From Otis tarda (lineage: Eukaryota; Chordata; Aves; Otidiformes; Otididae): a stretch of 64,000 nucleotides of DNA. Each line of letters opens with the position of its first letter. Positions within the stretch are counted from its first letter, which is position 1. The translations under genes were made by a program, and so were the position numbers. The notes beneath the pieces are model-generated. The model was not told where the DNA came from and made no database searches. It was given only the letters and a program-made list of their open reading frames with translations. Location: the NCBI GenBank assembly GCA_026413225.1, contig CM048553.1:146375690-146439689 (forward strand). Reading direction: 5' to 3'. Shown in pieces: positions 37,041-50,158 of this stretch.

Positions 37041-39088
37041 GAGGATGATGACAAGTGTGCAGTAGAGTCCATTGATGATGGGAATATCATCCCATTTCAC
37101 ATGGAGGGAGAAGCAAAAGAGCTATTATGAAAATAATGTTTATAAAAGAGGGAGAAAATTGCAGAAGTTTGTAAATACATTTTCAAAAAATGTGGATATG
37201 TCTGGTAAATCCTACTTCTATTGACATTTTTAATATTTTTTGAAGAGTGTGCAGTTAGGTTTTGTACAAAATATTTTGCATAGCTCCTTTTACGTTCTTT
37301 GACTTATAAAATTATATTTTCCGTGATAGTTTTAAAAAATAATTTATTTTCTTTTTTCCTTTCTTTTTTTTCCTACTTCTGAAACGAAATACAGCTTTAG
37401 AAGGAAAATCTGACTACAAATCAAAGAAGATGGATAAGGTCATGTAAATACATTCACAGATTTCTCAGTTGTTTTTTTTTTTTAAATTAGGGACAGTCTA
37501 GCGTCAGATATTTCAATATGTTAGCAAGAGCAATGAGTTTTACTCTTAAGTTTCTTTGCTTTTTTTTTTTTATTCCTTACGAAAAATATGCAAAATAAAC
37601 ATCAAAAATTCTAAATTAGAATGATAATAGCAACTTAATTTTATTTAAGACAAAAGACAGGAGTACAGTTGTAATGATTAATAAAGATACCACATGAAGA
37701 AATAAATGGTTCCTCAGAACATCTCTGTGACTTATAGTCAAGACTAATTTCTAAAGTGTCAAAATATGTGTGGGTAATACAACCAAAATAGAAATAAAAC
37801 ACCTTAAAATAATTGATACTGGAGTTTAGAGCAATTTTCATGCTGAGTTTCTGCGAATCCACTGCAGAATAATGATGGAAATATGTAGGGCCATATGCCT
37901 ACATCTGAGACTTGATTAGAAGATCAAATAGAGTAGAAAGATTCTAAAAGGGAACAACACTCAATGTGGTATACTCAGACAATTGAAAAAGCAGATAAAA
38001 TAGTTCCCATTATTAACAATATCACTGATTGGTTTGTCAGTCTAAGTGGAAGAAAAGTCTGTGTGGTAAGTGTGATAAGAACATAGAAATGAATGTAATA
38101 TGTAGACTAAGTTTGAAAGGAGTTTGATACATTGTCTTCTTTAGCCTTCCCTTTTTTCTTTGTATAATTTTGTTTCTGATTCTCCTGTTTTGAACACATT
38201 TAAATTCTTTTTTTTTCTTATTTTGGGGAATGTCATCTGGCTTGTATGGATAATCTGTCAATACTAACAGGGGCTAGTTGTGTCATTTCTCACTTGAGGG
38301 CTTGTATACAAGATTTAGAACCAAAGTTTGTTTACTAGGGTACAGATAAAAAAGGCTTGCCAGCATTTGCAAGAAGGAGTATTTGCTGTTTATTTTTGTA
38401 TCTTTTGTCTCAATTCCTATGCTGAAGAAAATCATTTTATCAGCTACTGGAAAATAAAGCCCTGAGTTGGTATAAATTGACTTAATCCTCATGGAAGCGT
38501 TGTGATTAATACGTTAGCATTTCTTACAATATTGACAACAGTTCTTGCAAAACTAGTGCAGACAGCAGATATTAGAGAGGAATTCTTCCTGCAGATGCAC
38601 AAAGCAGAATGCATAAAAGCTGCCTATACAGCTAAACTCAACCTTCATACATGTGTGGCTTGGAGGCACTCTGCTACTATATCTGCAAACAAAGCAAGTT
38701 TGTAAAGTTCTGTTCCAGACAGAGGTATAAATTGGATAGGAATCAGAAGCTTGTTTTATATGAGTAATTGAATCTTGTAAGCAAGACAATCTGCAGTACA
38801 ATTTTGCAAGAATTATTAAATTTCACATTTCTCCAGGCATGACTTCAAAACTAAGAGAATTCTTAAGAAAACAGTTTAAGAAAAAAACAACTAATATATT
38901 TAAAAAGAACACTTCTTCCAAATATTAATTATGGAATACTGTCATGGAGAATTTTGTCTAGGCCAGCTGCAAGAGCTGGGCCACGCTACACTGTGATGTA
39001 TGACTTAAAAGTTATTTAGTAAGCAGGATGGGCATAGTGAGTGAATAGCAGTTTCTATTTGAGATAAAAATATATTTTTACTCCCGTT
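37041..39088. other. Unique AT-rich DNA, no gene seen
   Basis: T runs lie near 37469-37483 and 37560-37571. Frames of 67-82 codons (38037-38261, 38283-38492, 38553-38801) show no known domain. Confidence 0.55.
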
Positions 39089-39870
39089 CATAGAATCACA
39101 GAAACTCTGAGATTGGAAGGCGTCTCTGGAGATCACCTAGTCCAAATCCACCACTCAGAGCAGGCTCAACTATGATAGATTGCTCAGGGTTATGTTGAGT
39201 CAGGCTCTTAATAACTCCAAGGGTAGACACTCCACAGCTTGCTAAGCAACAGGTTCCAGGGCTCAAACATCTTCACAGAAAAAAAAAAAAAAAGGTTGGG
39301 GTTTTTTTTGTGTCTAAATTGAATGAATTTTCTGTATTTCTGGTTTTGCCCATTGCCCCTTATTCTGTCATTAAGTACCACTAAGAAAAACCTGGCTTCC
39401 TTTTTTGGCTTCCTCTCATCAGATATTCTCCCTGAGCCTTCTCCTCTTTGGACTAAGCAGTCCTAATTCTTCAGTGTCTTTTTCTGTAAATGATTCTCCA
39501 TTCCCTTAATCACCTTCATGACCTTTTGTTGGCCTTGTCCAGTATATCCATGTCTCTTCTACTGGCGAGCTCAGAACTGAACACAGCACTCAAATAGGGT
39601 CTCACTAGTGATGAGAGGAAGAATCACTCCCCTGCACCTGCTGTCTACACTGTTGCTGAGATACCTCAGGACCCTATTGGCCTTCATCACAAGGACACAT
39701 TGCTGACTTATGTTTGACTCGTTGCCCGTCAATACCACCGGGGTCTTTTCTGAAAATCTGCTTTCCAGCTGGTTGGCCCCAGCATGTACTAGTGCATGAG
39801 GTTATTCCTCCCTAGATACAGGACTTTGTGTTTACTTCTGTTAGTCTTTGTGAGTTTAGTCATGAGATTC
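39089..39870 (-). mobile_element. Old CR1 LINE, 3' part
   Basis: It begins on the plus strand with the inverted tail CATAGAATCACAGAAACTC and GATCACCTAGTCCAAATCC. It continues through the reverse complement of the ORF2 C-terminus (GAACACAGCACTCAAATAGG, GACACATTGCTGACTTATG) to about the KFNK-coding region. An A run followed by a T run at 39280-39310 has expanded inside it. It is frameshifted throughout. The right edge is uncertain. Confidence 0.87.
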
Positions 39871-41744
39871 AACTCACATATTTCACATTCATTTCAAGCA
39901 AGTGCGAAGCCTCTCCTGTCCAATTGTGACCAGTGCAATGGACCGAGCAGAATGGGATGCTTGCTTCAATTACAGGATGTGTCTCAGTCCTGATGGTGGT
40001 CTGGCCTTTATGTGTAGTGTTTCCGTCTTGGGCTCAGACTTCAGTATGGTGTCAGATGTAGGATGGATATGTTGCCCCACACAGGGCTACTGTCTTAATG
40101 GTTTATTGCTTTCTTGAAAAGTTGTGGGCATAAGCTGCCAAAGGACTTACAAGCTGGGTAGCTGCAGACCAATCTCTCTTACTTTCACATTTGCAACTGT
40201 TATCTGGGTAACTATCATCCTTTAGTTTTTGTCCCAACTCATTGAGAAGAATGTGAATTTGGCAACAGTTACATGACAAAACTTATTCTGTGTTTTCCCA
40301 ACACATACAAGAGTAATCTAATCAATTATATACTGGCAGATGTAGTCCAGGTCTCATTTGTTTGTGTGATGCTTTCAGATAGGCTTATTCCTGCAACAAA
40401 TACAGAAGAATAATTAAAACACTGTGATGTAGAGATTTAAAGTTGTTGAGAAACAAGGTAAGTAGCAAGTCTTTTAGGTGTAAACTTTTTCCAAGCTTCA
40501 GAAAAAGTTACAAGATAGTGAGTTACCTGTTAGTGTTATTTCAACTCTAGCACACTCTGTATCTATTTCCTATTTGTTTCTTCGCTAGGAAGCAGTTTTT
40601 TTACTTTGTCAATATGTGTTTCATAATTGAGCTTTCATTCACATTTTGGATTCTTGGTACTGTCAAAGGTTTGCAAAAAGTTAGTCCACAATGTAAATTA
40701 GAATAGTTGCACAGCACTTCAAAACCAGATCTCCAATCATTTGTACATTTAAGTATAAAAGTAAGTGGCTTTGAAACTTGAATAAGTCTCTTCACACAGA
40801 GATTTGACGACAGTCTACCTGAAACAGTTTTCATGAAAACGATATACCTTGTGTGTAAATGAGGTCTATAAAAAAAAAAGGAATATTGAGATCTTATGCA
40901 CAGAACTCATGAAGACTTTGGAAAAATCTCTATATTTCTTTTTTTTTTTTTTACCCCCGCAGGTCTGCAAGCTTCCCCTAAAAATGAAATTGTACTCTAG
41001 ATCATTTTCTTTGCAGATGGATTCACATGGGAGAAAAATATGTGCAAATATCTTGAGGAATGTATCACCAGCACTTAACTTTTTTTTTGCATTTTCTTCT
41101 ATGACTAATATCCTTGTGATTTTCAGTGAACAATTAATGACTGTGAATTTAACACTACCCAGAAATCATTAATGAATAAAAGATAAATAAATTCTTAAAT
41201 GTCTCAAATGATATTTTCAAATGTGCAGTGACTTACTGCACGATTCTTGAAGAACAGCAGTGAAAAGTTTTATGGACAAAAATAAGGAAAACTTAGGAAA
41301 TTTAAAATATGGGAACACATTGTCATTCACTATAGGATTGTGGAAGGAATTATGTTTGAATTCTGTCCTGTAATATTTTATTTTTAGTTTTGCATCAGTC
41401 CAGCATTTCAGAATCCTAATTCTTTTACACACTCAACAAAGGCTCTTTCATTTTCAGCTTCCTTAAAATTTTCAGTTTTAAGTGTCAGCCTGATCAGATG
41501 AAAGATTGATGAATAAAATAATTTCTTAGTAGATACATGTCTTGCTAACTGACAGGAAATGTTCTTTTATTACAGTTTATATTGTATTATTACAGTTTGT
41601 ACATGTACTTTCTTATAATGCTTTCATATGTTTCTGCATATAATCAAATTTGATTAAACACCATAGAATTGTTACATTTGACTCAAATGTGCAGTCACAA
41701 CAAATAAACTATTTACGAAATAACTTATTATTATTATAGAGAAA
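39871..41744. other. Mostly unique DNA, possible tiny CR1 scrap
   Basis: The segment 40155-40187 (CTGGGTAGCTGCAGACCAAT) faintly resembles the NYRPVSL-coding part of CR1 in plus orientation, but it is too short to call. A T run lies at about 40938-40953. The frame 40849-41172 (107 codons) shows no known domain. Confidence 0.45.
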
Positions 41745-43120
41745 TAAGGAAGACCTAGGGAACTACAGGCCAGTCAGGCTCACCTCTTCGCCTGGCAAGG
41801 TCATGGAGCAGATCTTCCTGGACACCATGCTAAGGTAGATGGAAAATAAGAAGATGACTGATGACAGCCAATACGGCTACACTAAGGGTAAATCATGCCT
41901 GACCAATTTGGTGGTATTCTAAGATGGGGCTACAGCATCAGTGGACAAGGGACAAGCAACTGATATAATCTACCTGGATTGTGCAAAGTATTTGACACTG
42001 TCCCACATGACATACTTTTCTCCAAACTGGAGAGACATGTATTTGATAGACAGACAAGTTGGTGGATAAGGAATTGGCTGGATGGCTGCATGCAAAGAGT
42101 GGTGGCCAAATGTTTCAATGTCCAAGTAGAGACTGGTCATGAGTGGCATTCCTCAGGGGTTGGTATTGGAACTGACTTTGTTTAACATGTTTGTTGGAGA
42201 CATGGACAGTGGGATAGCATGAATCCTGAGCAAGTTTGCCAGTGACACCAAGCTGTGTGGGGCCATCGACACACTGGAGGGAATGGATGCCATCCAGAGG
42301 GACCTCAACAGGCTGGAGAGGTGGGCCAATGAAAATTTCATGAAGTTCAACAAGGCCAAGGGCACAGTCTTGCACATGGGTCAGGGCAATCCCAGGCATA
42401 AATACAGGCTGGGTGCAGAATGGATTGAGAGCAGCCCTGAGGAGAAGGTCTTGGGAGTGCTGGTGATTGTCAAGTTCAACATGAGCCAGCAATGTGTGCT
42501 TGCAATCCAGAAAGCCAGCTGCATCCTGGGCTGCATCAAAACAAATGTGGCCAGGAGGTGGAGGGAGGTGATTTTCCCCTCTGCTCTGTTCTCATGAGCC
42601 ACCACCTGGAGTACTGTGTCCAGTTCTGGAGCCCCCAACATAAGAAGGACGTGGACCTTCTGGAGTGAGTCCAGAGGAGGGCCACGAAGATGATAAGAGG
42701 GCTGGAGCACCTCTCCTGTGAGAGCAGGCTGAGAGAGTTGGGTCTGTTCAGCCTGGAGAAGAGGAGGCTCCGGGGAGACCTTATAGCAGCTTTCCAGTAC
42801 CTAAAGGGGCTTAGAAGAAAGACAGGGAAAAACTCTTTATCAGGGCCTGTTGTGATACGACATGGTGTAATATTTTGAAAAGAGAAGAAGGTAGATTCAG
42901 ACTAGATATAAGGAAAAAATTTTTTACAATGAGGGTGGTGGAACACTGGAACAGTTTGCCCAGAGAGGTGCCTATCCCTGGAAACATTTAAGGGCAGGTT
43001 GGACTGGGCTCTGAGCAACCTGATCTGGTTGGAGATGTCCCTGGTCCTTGCAGGGAGGTTGGACTAGATGACATTTAATGGTCCCTTCCAACCAAACTAT
43101 TCTATGATTCTATGATTCCA
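41745..43120 (+). mobile_element. CR1 LINE, 5'-truncated, longest copy here
   Basis: It spans from the NYRPV-coding part of the reverse transcriptase (GGGAACTACAGGCCAGTC) through the catalytic region, the C-terminus and the UTR to tail repeats TTCTATGATTCTATGATTCC. The catalytic box reads TTTGCCAGTGACACC, that is FASD, so the first catalytic Asp is Ser. There are in-frame stops and frameshifts (frames at 41979-42185, 42283-42597 and 42690-42878 are separate pieces). The 3' UTR box GGTTGGACTAGATGACATTT is intact. It is inactive. Confidence 0.94.
42283..42878 (+). pseudogene. CR1 ORF2 C-terminal remnants
   Basis: The piece 42283-42597 encodes [20 protein letters not shown], then a segment with [20 protein letters not shown], and stops. 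The piece 42690-42878 resumes with [20 protein letters not shown]. Between them the [16 protein letters not shown] sequence survives out of frame near 42601-42640. The fragments belong to the CR1 element at 41745-43120 and cannot make a working enzyme. Confidence 0.88.
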
Positions 43121-43722
43121 TTATTATTTTTCCTTGCTTCTGGTAGAGATGGAGTGCATGGAAAAAAAAATCTGACAACAGTAACAAATATAATTAATGA
43201 TTACTTTAAAGATATGTACCTGTAAAATGTATCTACTTACTGAAAGTAAATATTTTGTTTATTTTGGTTTTTTTTCACTTTGTGCAATTACATACCAATA
43301 TTCTGTTACTAACTTTGTGAAAAAAAATTTATGTTATCTGCAGTTCATACTACCATCTGGTGTTTATTTGGTAGTTGAAAAAACACATACAATTTACCTA
43401 GATTTCCAAAAATATCGGTTCATAAGAGAGCAAGATTCACAAGAGTACCTGTCTTAAAAAATCATGACGATTTCCCAGGAACTGGTAACTGTGAAAATCC
43501 AATGTCCTTTACACAGCAGGTTGCCCTGTACTTTGCCCCATTCAGTGCTGTTCTACTTGCTGCAGATAATTTTGAGGATTTTGAGGAATGCAGAGTTAGG
43601 GGTGTTTGTACCTAATGGAAGTAAAGCATATTTTGAAAGAACATTCTTATTTTTGACTTGCCTTTACTACTACTTACATTAATTTATAAGGAAATAGTAG
43701 AAGGGTGAACTTTACAGCCTTT
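43121..43722. other. Unique AT-rich DNA, no gene seen
   Basis: Two short plus-strand frames (43197-43457 and 43464-43682) carry no recognised domain. Confidence 0.5.
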
Positions 43723-43935
43723 GTACTTTGATGGAATGCTAAAATGCTTAAACACTCTTAGAGTGGGTGAAGTTATTTGCTTTGTAGAAGCAATTAACTT
43801 ACTTCTGAACATAGGATTTGTTACAGAAGAAAAAGAGAGGGTTTTTTTTTTGTCTTCTGATACTGTTTTGACTGAGTTCTATCTTATTGATCATAGATCA
43901 ATAATTTCACCCACTCTAAGAGTACCGTAAAGTAC
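43723..43935. repeat. Foldback structure with 24-bp inverted arms
   Basis: The left arm 43754-43777 (ACTCTTAGAGTGGGTGAAGT...) and right arm 43900-43923 are reverse complements at 23 of 24 positions, with 122 bases between. An outer pair, GTACTTT at 43723-43729 and AAAGTAC at 43929-43935, and an inner pair around ACAGAAGAAAAA and TTTGTCTTCTG also fold in the same register. This nested pattern suggests one long imperfect hairpin. It could be a non-autonomous DNA transposon relic, a hairpin RNA gene or a chance palindrome made by template switching. No flanking duplication is evident and I recognise no family. The 69-codon frame 43721-43930 spans it and is probably fortuitous. Confidence 0.6.
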
Positions 43936-46900
43936 TCAGAGTACCCCTAAAATCTGAATAGGATTGTAGAATTGACTTCATATGAGAACTGGATGTATTA
44001 ACATTCAATATGAAACCATGTTACAGTTTTATTTCTATTTTAGTATTTTTTTTTTTACTCTATGAAGTTTTAAAGTCAAAATCACTCTGAAATGTTTTTT
44101 GCTTTAATCATCACCAGCTGTATTCCAGGTGATAGAAGCCCAGTGTATATCCCTTCACTTCTGCCTATGTGAATCATTCCCATTAAAGTATCCTGTGCTA
44201 GAGTACGGCTTCCATGACATTGATTGCAACTTTAGTGTGTCTGAAAACTTAGTAGTAGTCATACTGCTCTTTTCTTGAGGGATCATCAAATATGACAGTT
44301 ATGTAATAAGTCTTGGGCAATGCTTTCTTATTTGTTATTTTGCCTCATCTTGACTAAATGACACACATACCACTGTGCCATCCCAGGTATTTAACTCACT
44401 CTGACTTTCAACAATACATGAAGTGAAGAAAAAAGAAATTAGAAGAAGCAACATGTACTAGAGCGGGCCCAGGACCTGTGGGTTGTCAGCCCTCTTTGCT
44501 GTGCCCCAGGCTGATAATGCACCTGCACAAGGGAGGCCATGTAAATGTCCCAAAGATGAAAGAGGATCCTTGTACTCCAGGTTTCCACGGACAAACTACT
44601 TCACTGTACCGTGGGATTCCCTCATAATTTCGTAGGTGTATGATTTTGGCTCTGAATGCCTTTCATTTAGGGACACTTGTAAATGCAGCCTAAAGATTTC
44701 AATATTTGATTTTAGTAGAATTCACAAAAATAACACAATGGCTTTCTCATTTAATGGTAAAAGGGTTGACTATGTTCCAATGATAGACTATAGAGCTGTC
44801 ACCTATGTATAAATGTAGTGCTGACTCACAAGGCCTACTGTGCTTGGCCAGCATCACCTAAGCTCTAATAGGATCAACTGTTGTGAGATCCATAGTATTT
44901 TTAAAGAAAAAAAATCCACCCAAAGTCAGAGTCATCTGTCTTTAAAAAAGTAACAGTATCTGAGCAGCTAGTGTGTAAAGCTTATAAGACAGAGCTATGT
45001 TATAGCTGTGCAGGTTCTTCTTGGAGGCTTTCCATTCATCATTGAGAGTTGATTGATTGTGACTGCACTCATCCGTTCCCAGAAAGTCCGCAGCAGTGTT
45101 GTCTTGTGTCTTGTGACCAGGTGCCATTCTGGTAATATCTAATTAGCCTAGGAAATAAGATAGTTGGATGTGAAACTTCTGAAAAGGACCCTAAAAATTG
45201 TAAAACAGGGAGAGGCAAGAAAGGGAAAAGATGGAAAGAGTCAAGTAATAACTAAAAGTAAAGAGACATGGAATTTTAATATGGAAATTATTTTTGCTAA
45301 CAAAAGTTGTAGTTGTTTTCTTTTTGTTTAGTATAGAGTAACAGTTTTGTTTTAACTGTGGTTTATTTCGCAAATGTTATCAATAGACTCAGGCAAGAAC
45401 TATGTATGTGTATGTGTTATCCATATGTTGATTTAACAGCCTTCTGTACTGTAACATATTCAAGCTAGCCAAGAAAAGCAAAAATGTAATTGTAAACCTT
45501 AAAAATGCCTAAAATAACGGTCTCTGGCAGATGCTTCCACTCATTTATGCTTAATTATTAAGCTATTTTAGCCTAAGAGCTACAGTAAAAGACTACAGAA
45601 AATTGAAATGTAGTGTGTGATGACGATTTCAGAATCGTGCTTCAAGCTATTGTGTTACTGTTCTGGACTGCAAAAAACAAGCCCTAATGTGAAATTCAAA
45701 CGGTGCTGCTGTTCCACCATGAAACTCCCACATCACCTTCCCTGTGAAACTCCAATCAGACTTTTAACTACTGTTGTAGAGTGACTGGTGGTTAAACTCA
45801 TCTTAACAGTTAAATTCTGCTTTTTCTTACATTCAGAGTCGTCATGCTGAAATCAGAGGAAGTCACTGAAGAACTTAACACTAAATATGTATTTAGAATC
45901 CTGAGCATGTTCTCTGTCTAATTTAACTAGTCAAACCATATATTCATGCTGTATGACTTTTCCTTTTACTATGCCACTTTATATTTCTGCAATAATAAGC
46001 AGGAATAATTTATGAAGACACAGTTAATGGGTATTCTTAACCCTAGTTGAAACCAAATATAGGTTCCGGTAAAAATATGGCATTATAACACAGCTGGAGT
46101 GCCTAGCACACTGTGACGGGAGTTGTAATGCAGAAAGGCTTATTCTTGTACACAACGCAAAATGGCAATTTTCTGATAGCTGTATCTCAGGAATAATTGG
46201 AGCTGCCATAATAAAATATAGTATATAGCACAAGAGAAGGTCAGTTTCCACAAATGTTTGATCAAATTTTGTTCAGACTTTTAAATTTTGTAAAGAGGAC
46301 AAGGTATGGTGAGATTTCTGTACTTGCTGAGATGTCATCATCCATTAGTATGAATAAGGAACCATTTCCATTAGTGGAAAAAATAGAAAAACCTGGAATT
46401 TGACCAACTGAAGAGTTTGCCTAACCAGAACACTTTGCATTTTTTGAGAACGTTTTTATATATAAATAAACAAAATTATTATAGTATGAAATCAAATTAG
46501 GCAGATAAACATCAGATATTTATCATTAATTAAAAGTTAATTTAGACTTAATACAAAAACATGAAGTTGACTGTTAGACTCTCATGAACAAAACCATTAA
46601 AAAAAAAATCTGTAATACTTAATCAATTTTGGAGCACAAACCAACTCCTGTTTTATTCAATGGCAAAACTCCTGTTGTTTGCAGCGGGAGCAGAAAAAGG
46701 GTAGTCTCTAAACAGAAACGAAGGATCAGAAGATTTTGCTGGCTAAAGAAGGATTAAGCAACAGTGTGAAAAATCATAATGTCAAACATAGGGCTATCAC
46801 AGTTAGATAGACAGAACTCAGGTCCTTCAATGAGGGCAGAAAAAAAAGAAGAAAACAAAGAATATATCAAGTTTATTTGTAGCCTCATTTACATTAATTA

Positions 46901-49900
46901 GAAATTTACTATTTCTTAGTAGTATTTCAAATACAGGACAATTAAGCGCTAGCATTCTTGAAATACAAGGAACTTGAGTCTGCATTTGTAAACCTGTAAA
47001 TTAAATGTTCAAGGAAATGTCTGATGGCACTGTGGCCAACTGGCATGATGTGGCCCACATCTGTAGTTTCAAATTCTCTGACAGCCTGTAACAGGATAGC
47101 AACATCTAAATTCACTGTGCAGAATGGTCTCTGACCTCTGCTAACTTCTGTCTGTGCCCGAGTTGAGTGAGAGAGGACCCTAAGAGGGACCATTTCCACA
47201 ATATGAAAATACATGTTGGTTTTCTTTTATTCCAGGCATTTTTTCCTCTAAAATGAAGGAAAAAAAAAAAGTTATCACATCCCTAGTGCTGTGAATAATA
47301 AGCCAGTGACATAACCTGCAAAGGCAACTGGAAAGGTTTTACTTTTCCTTCATAGAGGTACGAAGTACAACATAGCTCTGTGTGTAAGTTTTATCATAGT
47401 CAGATTTCTTACAGAGAACACCATGTGAACCTTTTAGAAGGCTTAACCATTAGTGTGTTGCAGTGTGGAAGAAAAATAATTTCATATGCCTATGTATTTA
47501 TGAGCTTTATGAGCACTATGAGCCTTCTGAATTTCCTCTGTACTTCTTTAAATAAAATGCTAAGTAACTTCATCTTCAGAAAAAAAAAGTGTGACCAACT
47601 ATACATCTAAAGTGACTCTTCTGTTAATTTTTCTAAGGAAATTATTTATTAACATGTTTAAAGATTTTGAATTAAAATATGCTCAAATTCCTGAAAACGA
47701 CCATTCAAGTTAAAGTACATAATACAGTAATAAATTTTACAATATCTCAACAAATGCTGGCTATTCTAATAGTGGATTTCAATATTTTTTTTTCCTGAAT
47801 TTTGTTCCACTATTTCCAAATGGAATGAATTTTATTGTGCTTGTTTCAGTGACAAACACAAAAAAATATTCTGCAGTTAACATGACTTAAAGGAATACCA
47901 GTCCTTTTAAAATAATTTCATGCCACTTTAAGCCAATATTCAACTTTTTTTTTTTAAATCAATATTTATCTTTGGAAAACTGAGTCAAGGTCATATCAGC
48001 TTTTCCTTCCCTCCAGTTGAGCTGTTTTATCTTGTCATACCTCCTTTACTCCTACTTGCAATAGAAAAATGTGAACCGAGCAATTCAATTTGCTTTGTGT
48101 AAGGTTGTTGCAATGATTTATTTTTCCTTTATTGTTTCACTTTCAGTCCAATGAGGTCTCATGTTTTGAATTCTGATACTTCTGACAAATACTGAATGCC
48201 TTTTCACTGAAGAAAAAATTAGAGATGTTTTCACAGAACTGAGCATTCATCGTAATTCTTTAAGGAAAAGTGGAAAAGACAATGGCCACAACTTATAAAA
48301 ACAGAGGTCTAAATTACGAATCTGGAAGATGCACTGCAATTCCTAAACACATAGTTAGAAAGACCATTAAGTAATTAAGTTACAACCTTTTGAGAAGCAT
48401 TACCCCCAGAAAGGCAAGATAATTGTGTATATACCCATAATACTTCATTTTGCTGTGATATTTAGAACATACCTGTGTTTATACAGTCTCAGTTGATGAG
48501 ATATGAACTACATTTGGCAATATAAATTCTTAAGCCAAGAGCTTGCAAGTGACTTTATTTTTCAGCAGTGCTGAAAACCCAGCAGCTGTTAATGACATAG
48601 TGGGTCTGCTTAAGGACTGAAGTGCTGTGCCTAGTGAATAAGACTGATAGATTTGGGCATTTAAAAATACAATCTTTAAAATAGCTAAGTTTTGTTAATA
48701 ATTGCTACATACTGATAGACACTGATCTTTCTGTATCAGTCTAGTGCAGATTGCTTTAAATTTGGAAGATAAATGTAGACAATTTTGATTGCTTCTGTGG
48801 GAAAGACAATACTAATACTTTTGCATTCTTATCAACTACACTGGCTAAAAGCATCAATCCTTCAGCCGAGCTGCTCAATCTGACAGCAGGAGCAATACTT
48901 AAGAGCTTTTACCCTGCTATTTGCCAAGATAATCTGACATGTACTGCAAAATACAGATTGGAAACACAAAAATCGCATGACAGATCTGATGTTTTTAATG
49001 TGTTCAAAGTAGGAAAAAAAAAATCAATTTGTAAGTGTCCTTGCAACAAATGAAAACAGTCTAATATCTGTTTCAGTCATATAAAGACCTATGTTTTTCT
49101 TTTGCTGTGAATACTGTATTTGAATCTTTAAAATTGTAGCAACCAATTATCATGATCAGGAATAATTATTACCGGATTTTAGAATAACGGATTACAAACA
49201 TTAGCATTAATCATATAGAGGCTTCAAAAAAAGACTTGATCATCCTTTTTAATATCAAACACAATAATTAATGGAAGTTTAAGATGCAAACTGGCTTAAA
49301 AATAAAACCAAAGGGTACTTTTCCTGAAATTTTACTTATTGTTTTATAAGTATTATCTGGGAGAAGCGTCAGATTGACAGTTTCAGTGGTTTAATTCCCT
49401 TCCACTTACCTACATTTAAAGTGTGAACACAGATATTGCAATTTTCTCCCAGCTCTAAACTGGAGGGATTTACACAGTGACAACAGAATGGAATTTGGAT
49501 GCTGATGAGTACATGGATTTTTCTGTCTTTCCAGAGAAATAACTCCACCAACACAAGAGTTACCAAGGTTAGGAACAGCAGCCACAATGTCCTTTAAGAT
49601 AGTTAAAAAATTTTGTAATGTTACTGTAGCTACCTATTATCTTACCTGCTTGTCACTTTTTTTTATAGGGTAAATTGTGCTACTGCTATGTTTCTTAGCT
49701 AAGCCTCCAGCATTTCAAAAGCATCACCAAAATTCTGCTTCAGGCAGCACCTCTTTTGAGATTTAGTTTATTTCTTATGAAAATATTCAATGTTTTTGTG
49801 AGACTTCAGGGAAAACAACTGACAACTGTCTAGATTTACACTTTGCAAGCCATCATGCTCAAGTTGCAGTTAAAAAAGAGTGCCTTATACTACACTTCTC

Positions 49901-50158
49901 TACTTTATATTCCTATGATCTGCCATTTTCTTTATAAAAGAATTTAGTGACTTTTTTTTTTTTTAAGTCAGTTGCCAGGTGGTTTTACTATTTCTATATT
50001 TTAAAATGAAACCTGCCAAAAAATATTTTAACCACTGTGCACATTTTGAGCATGTCTGTTTATTTTCCCTCTTACTATTATTAATATTGTCGAGTTCCCT
50101 GATTAGTACATTAACATAATAAATCAATGTCAGCTAAACACACGAAGAATATAAAATT
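43936..50158. other. Long unique AT-rich stretch, no supported gene
   Basis: This is the longest repeat-poor stretch of the window. No CR1, LTR or RNA gene was recognised. The segment 44461-44600 is less AT-rich but has no identifiable feature. A minus-strand frame at 46942-47214 (90 codons) has a more protein-like composition than most chance frames here but no domain I can name. T or A runs lie near 44046-44057, 47261-47271 and 49951-49965. Confidence 0.5.

Noticed and set aside
40155..40187. Possible CR1 NYRPVSL-coding scrap
   Set aside because: About 30 bases of imperfect match with no supporting CR1 sequence on either side in the same orientation.
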